Below, piece by piece: positions 52,494-53,587 of a stretch of 53,587 nucleotides of DNA; positions within the stretch are counted from its first letter, which is position 1, and every line of letters begins with the position of its first letter. Location of the stretch: contig CAKQBG010000005.1 of the NCBI GenBank assembly GCA_934216145.1, forward strand, positions 1 through 53,587, written 5' to 3'. The DNA is from an uncultured Anaeroplasma sp. GTDB lineage: Bacteria > Bacillota_I > Bacilli_A > Acholeplasmatales > Anaeroplasmataceae. The translations under genes were made by a program, and so were the position numbers. The notes below the pieces were generated by a model. That model saw only the letters and a list, made by a program, of their open reading frames with translations, did no database searches and was not told where the DNA came from.

Positions 52494-53295
52494 TTTTGAT
52501 AAGCTTGTTAAAGAATATAACAAAAAGGGAATACCTACTCCTGATAGAAAAATGATAAAAACTCCAGTTCAAATTGAAGGTATAAGAAAAGCTGGAGTTG
52601 TTAATACAAAGGTATTAGATTATGTTAGTGAAAATATCCATGTAGGTATGTCTACAGAAGAAATTAACACTTTAGTTCATACTAAAACCTTAGAACTAGG
52701 TGGTATTCCAGCTCCATTAAACTATGAAGGATTTCCAAAAAGTGTTTGTACATCTATTAATGATGAGGTTTGTCATGGAATTCCATCTAAGGATGTTATA
52801 TTAAAGGATGGAGATATCATTAATGTAGATTGTACAACTATTGTTGATGGATATTATGCTGATGCATCTCGTATGTTTTTAATTGGAAATGTTGATGAAA
52901 ATGCGAAGAATTTAGTTAGAGTAACAAAGGAATGTCTTGATTTAGCTGTTAAGGAGCTTCATCCTTTTTCAAGATTAAGAGATATTGGTTATGTTATTGA
53001 GAAGCACGCTAAAGCTAATGGCTATTCTGTAGTTCATAATATTGGTGGACATGGAGTAGGACTTGAATTCCATGAGGATCCCTTTATTTATCATTTTGGA
53101 AAGAAGAATACAGGAATGGTTTTATTTCCTGGTATGGTCTTTACAATTGAACCTATGGTGAATGAAGGAACAAACCAAGTATTTTTAGATGCTGATAATA
53201 ATTGGACTATCTACACCGATGATGGTGGTTGGAGTGCTCAATATGAGTATACAGTTCTTATAACAGAGGATGGAGTAGAAATACTTACTCATTAA
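52486..53295 (+). CDS. map: Methionine aminopeptidase, type I
   Basis: A 269-residue metallopeptidase that removes N-terminal Met from new proteins. All five metal ligands are present: Asp115 and Asp126 (VDCTTIVDGYYADAS), His189 (GGHGVG), Glu222 (TIEPM) and Glu254 (QYEYTV). A 40-residue N-terminal extension (KLVKEYNKKGIPTPDRKMIK) precedes the pita-bread fold, as in the YflG-like forms of Bacillota. ATG 52486, nine bases from AGGAG, is preferred to the ATG at 52480, only three bases away. It lies within the end of the alarmone synthetase gene. Confidence 0.95.
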   Translation: MIDFDKLVKEYNKKGIPTPDRKMIKTPVQIEGIRKAGVVNTKVLDYVSENIHVGMSTEEINTLVHTKTLELGGIPAPLNYEGFPKSVCTSINDEVCHGIPSKDVILKDGDIINVDCTTIVDGYYADASRMFLIGNVDENAKNLVRVTKECLDLAVKELHPFSRLRDIGYVIEKHAKANGYSVVHNIGGHGVGLEFHEDPFIYHFGKKNTGMVLFPGMVFTIEPMVNEGTNQVFLDADNNWTIYTDDGGWSAQYEYTVLITEDGVEILTH

Positions 53296-53299
53296 AATA

Positions 53300-53350
53300 A
53301 AAAGCCTATCTATTATATAATAGTAATGCTATTATAGTAGATAGGCTTTT
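53300..53350 (+). terminator. Long terminator after map
   Basis: AAAAGCCTATCTA (53300-53312) with TAGATAGGCTTTT (53338-53350) plus an inner stem TATAATAG/CTATTATA; nearly symmetrical, so it may stop transcription from both sides. Confidence 0.9.
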
Positions 53351-53377
53351 ATTATTAACTTTTTATATTTAAATAAA

Positions 53378-53403
53378 TAAAAAAACTCTCAATTAAGAGA
53401 GTT
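53378..53403 (-). terminator. Terminator of the tRNA-Lys genes
   Basis: Read on the minus strand: AACTCTC-TTAATT-GAGAGTT followed by a run of T (A residues 53378-53383 on the plus strand), directly downstream of the first tRNA-Lys. Confidence 0.85.
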
Positions 53404-53414
53404 AATAATCAAAC

Positions 53415-53490
53415 TGGTGGACCCTTGGAGACTCGAACTCCAGACCCACTGATTAAGAGTCAGTTGCTCTACCAACTGAGCTAAGGGTCC
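53415..53490 (-). tRNA. tRNA-Lys (CTT)
   Basis: Full cloverleaf of 76 bases with encoded CCA. Acceptor GGACCCT pairs with AGGGTCC, the D arm contains AGCTCAGTTGGTAGAGC, the anticodon loop is CTCTTAA with anticodon CTT (decodes AAG), and the T arm contains GGAGTTCGAGTCTCC. Confidence 0.96.
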
Positions 53491-53514
53491 ATATATAAAA
53501 TAAATAAATAAAAC

Positions 53515-53587
53515 TGGTGGACCCTTGGAGACTCGAACTCCAGACCCACTGATTAAGAGTCAGTTGCTCTACCAACTGAGCTAAGGG
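53515..53587 (-). tRNA. tRNA-Lys (CTT), second copy, cut by the window edge
   Basis: Identical to the first copy at every visible base, offset by exactly 100 bases; the last three bases of the 5' end fall outside the window. The spacer also repeats the AAACTGG flank at 53511, pointing to recent tandem duplication. Confidence 0.94.

Overview
This is a very AT-rich window from a low-GC, Gram-positive-type bacterium. Genes use TGA as a stop (for example SurE's upstream partner at 35317 and the Panacea gene at 43551), so the code is the standard bacterial one and not the Mycoplasma code. Strong AGGAGG ribosome sites, many lipoprotein signal peptides, TTGACA/TATAAT promoters, a CsoR repressor, small alarmone synthetase and the lack of any outer-membrane protein fit an uncultured, probably gut-associated Bacillota/Bacilli lineage (RF39/Erysipelotrichia/Acholeplasma-like; inference only). 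Almost all genes are on the + strand; the exceptions are two decayed transposases and two tRNA-Lys genes.

Layout. 0.2-6.0 kb: metal homeostasis (ZIP transporter with a palindrome inside its promoter; CsoR-CopA copper operon with two operators and a CopZ-like domain fused to CopA that has its own internal start signal) around a beta-helix lipoprotein. 6.3-11.7 kb: MscS channel, glycerol kinase, pseudouridine synthase, a group-B-like [FeFe] hydrogenase and a GerE-like HTH protein. 11.7-14.5 kb: a yybP-ykoY manganese riboswitch with its terminator, controlling a P2-type cation ATPase. 14.6-32.9 kb: a large glycan-use locus: cytoplasmic GH2 beta-galactosidase, secreted GH13 amylase and GH53 galactanase lipoproteins, an oligosaccharide ABC importer (binding protein, two permeases, MsmK-type ATPase), a CBM41/CBM48 pullulanase, then GalT and GalK. 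The scheme is that lipoprotein hydrolases cut galactan and alpha-glucan outside, the importer takes up oligosaccharides, GH2 releases galactose and GalK/GalT feed it into the Leloir pathway; GalE is not in the window.

A decayed IS110 element lies between galT and galK. 33.0-34.0 kb is a small graveyard: an IS66 transposase tail, a probable toxin tail and an orphan immunity-like gene. 34.1-42.6 kb holds housekeeping and stress genes: a DUF2974 hydrolase, SurE, an HMA protein, YqeY, a MarR-regulated heterodimeric ABC exporter, an ArsR-like protein, an alpha/beta hydrolase and a Nudix hydrolase. 42.6-51.7 kb is the most striking part: an HTH-Panacea (DUF4065) protein behind two identical 15-bp palindromes, leading directly into recC-recB-recD. 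RecBCD is not the usual recombination nuclease of Bacillota (AddAB is), and a Panacea-type regulator of it is, as far as I know, undescribed. The window closes with a RelQ-type alarmone synthetase, methionine aminopeptidase, back-to-back terminators and two identical tandem tRNA-Lys genes.
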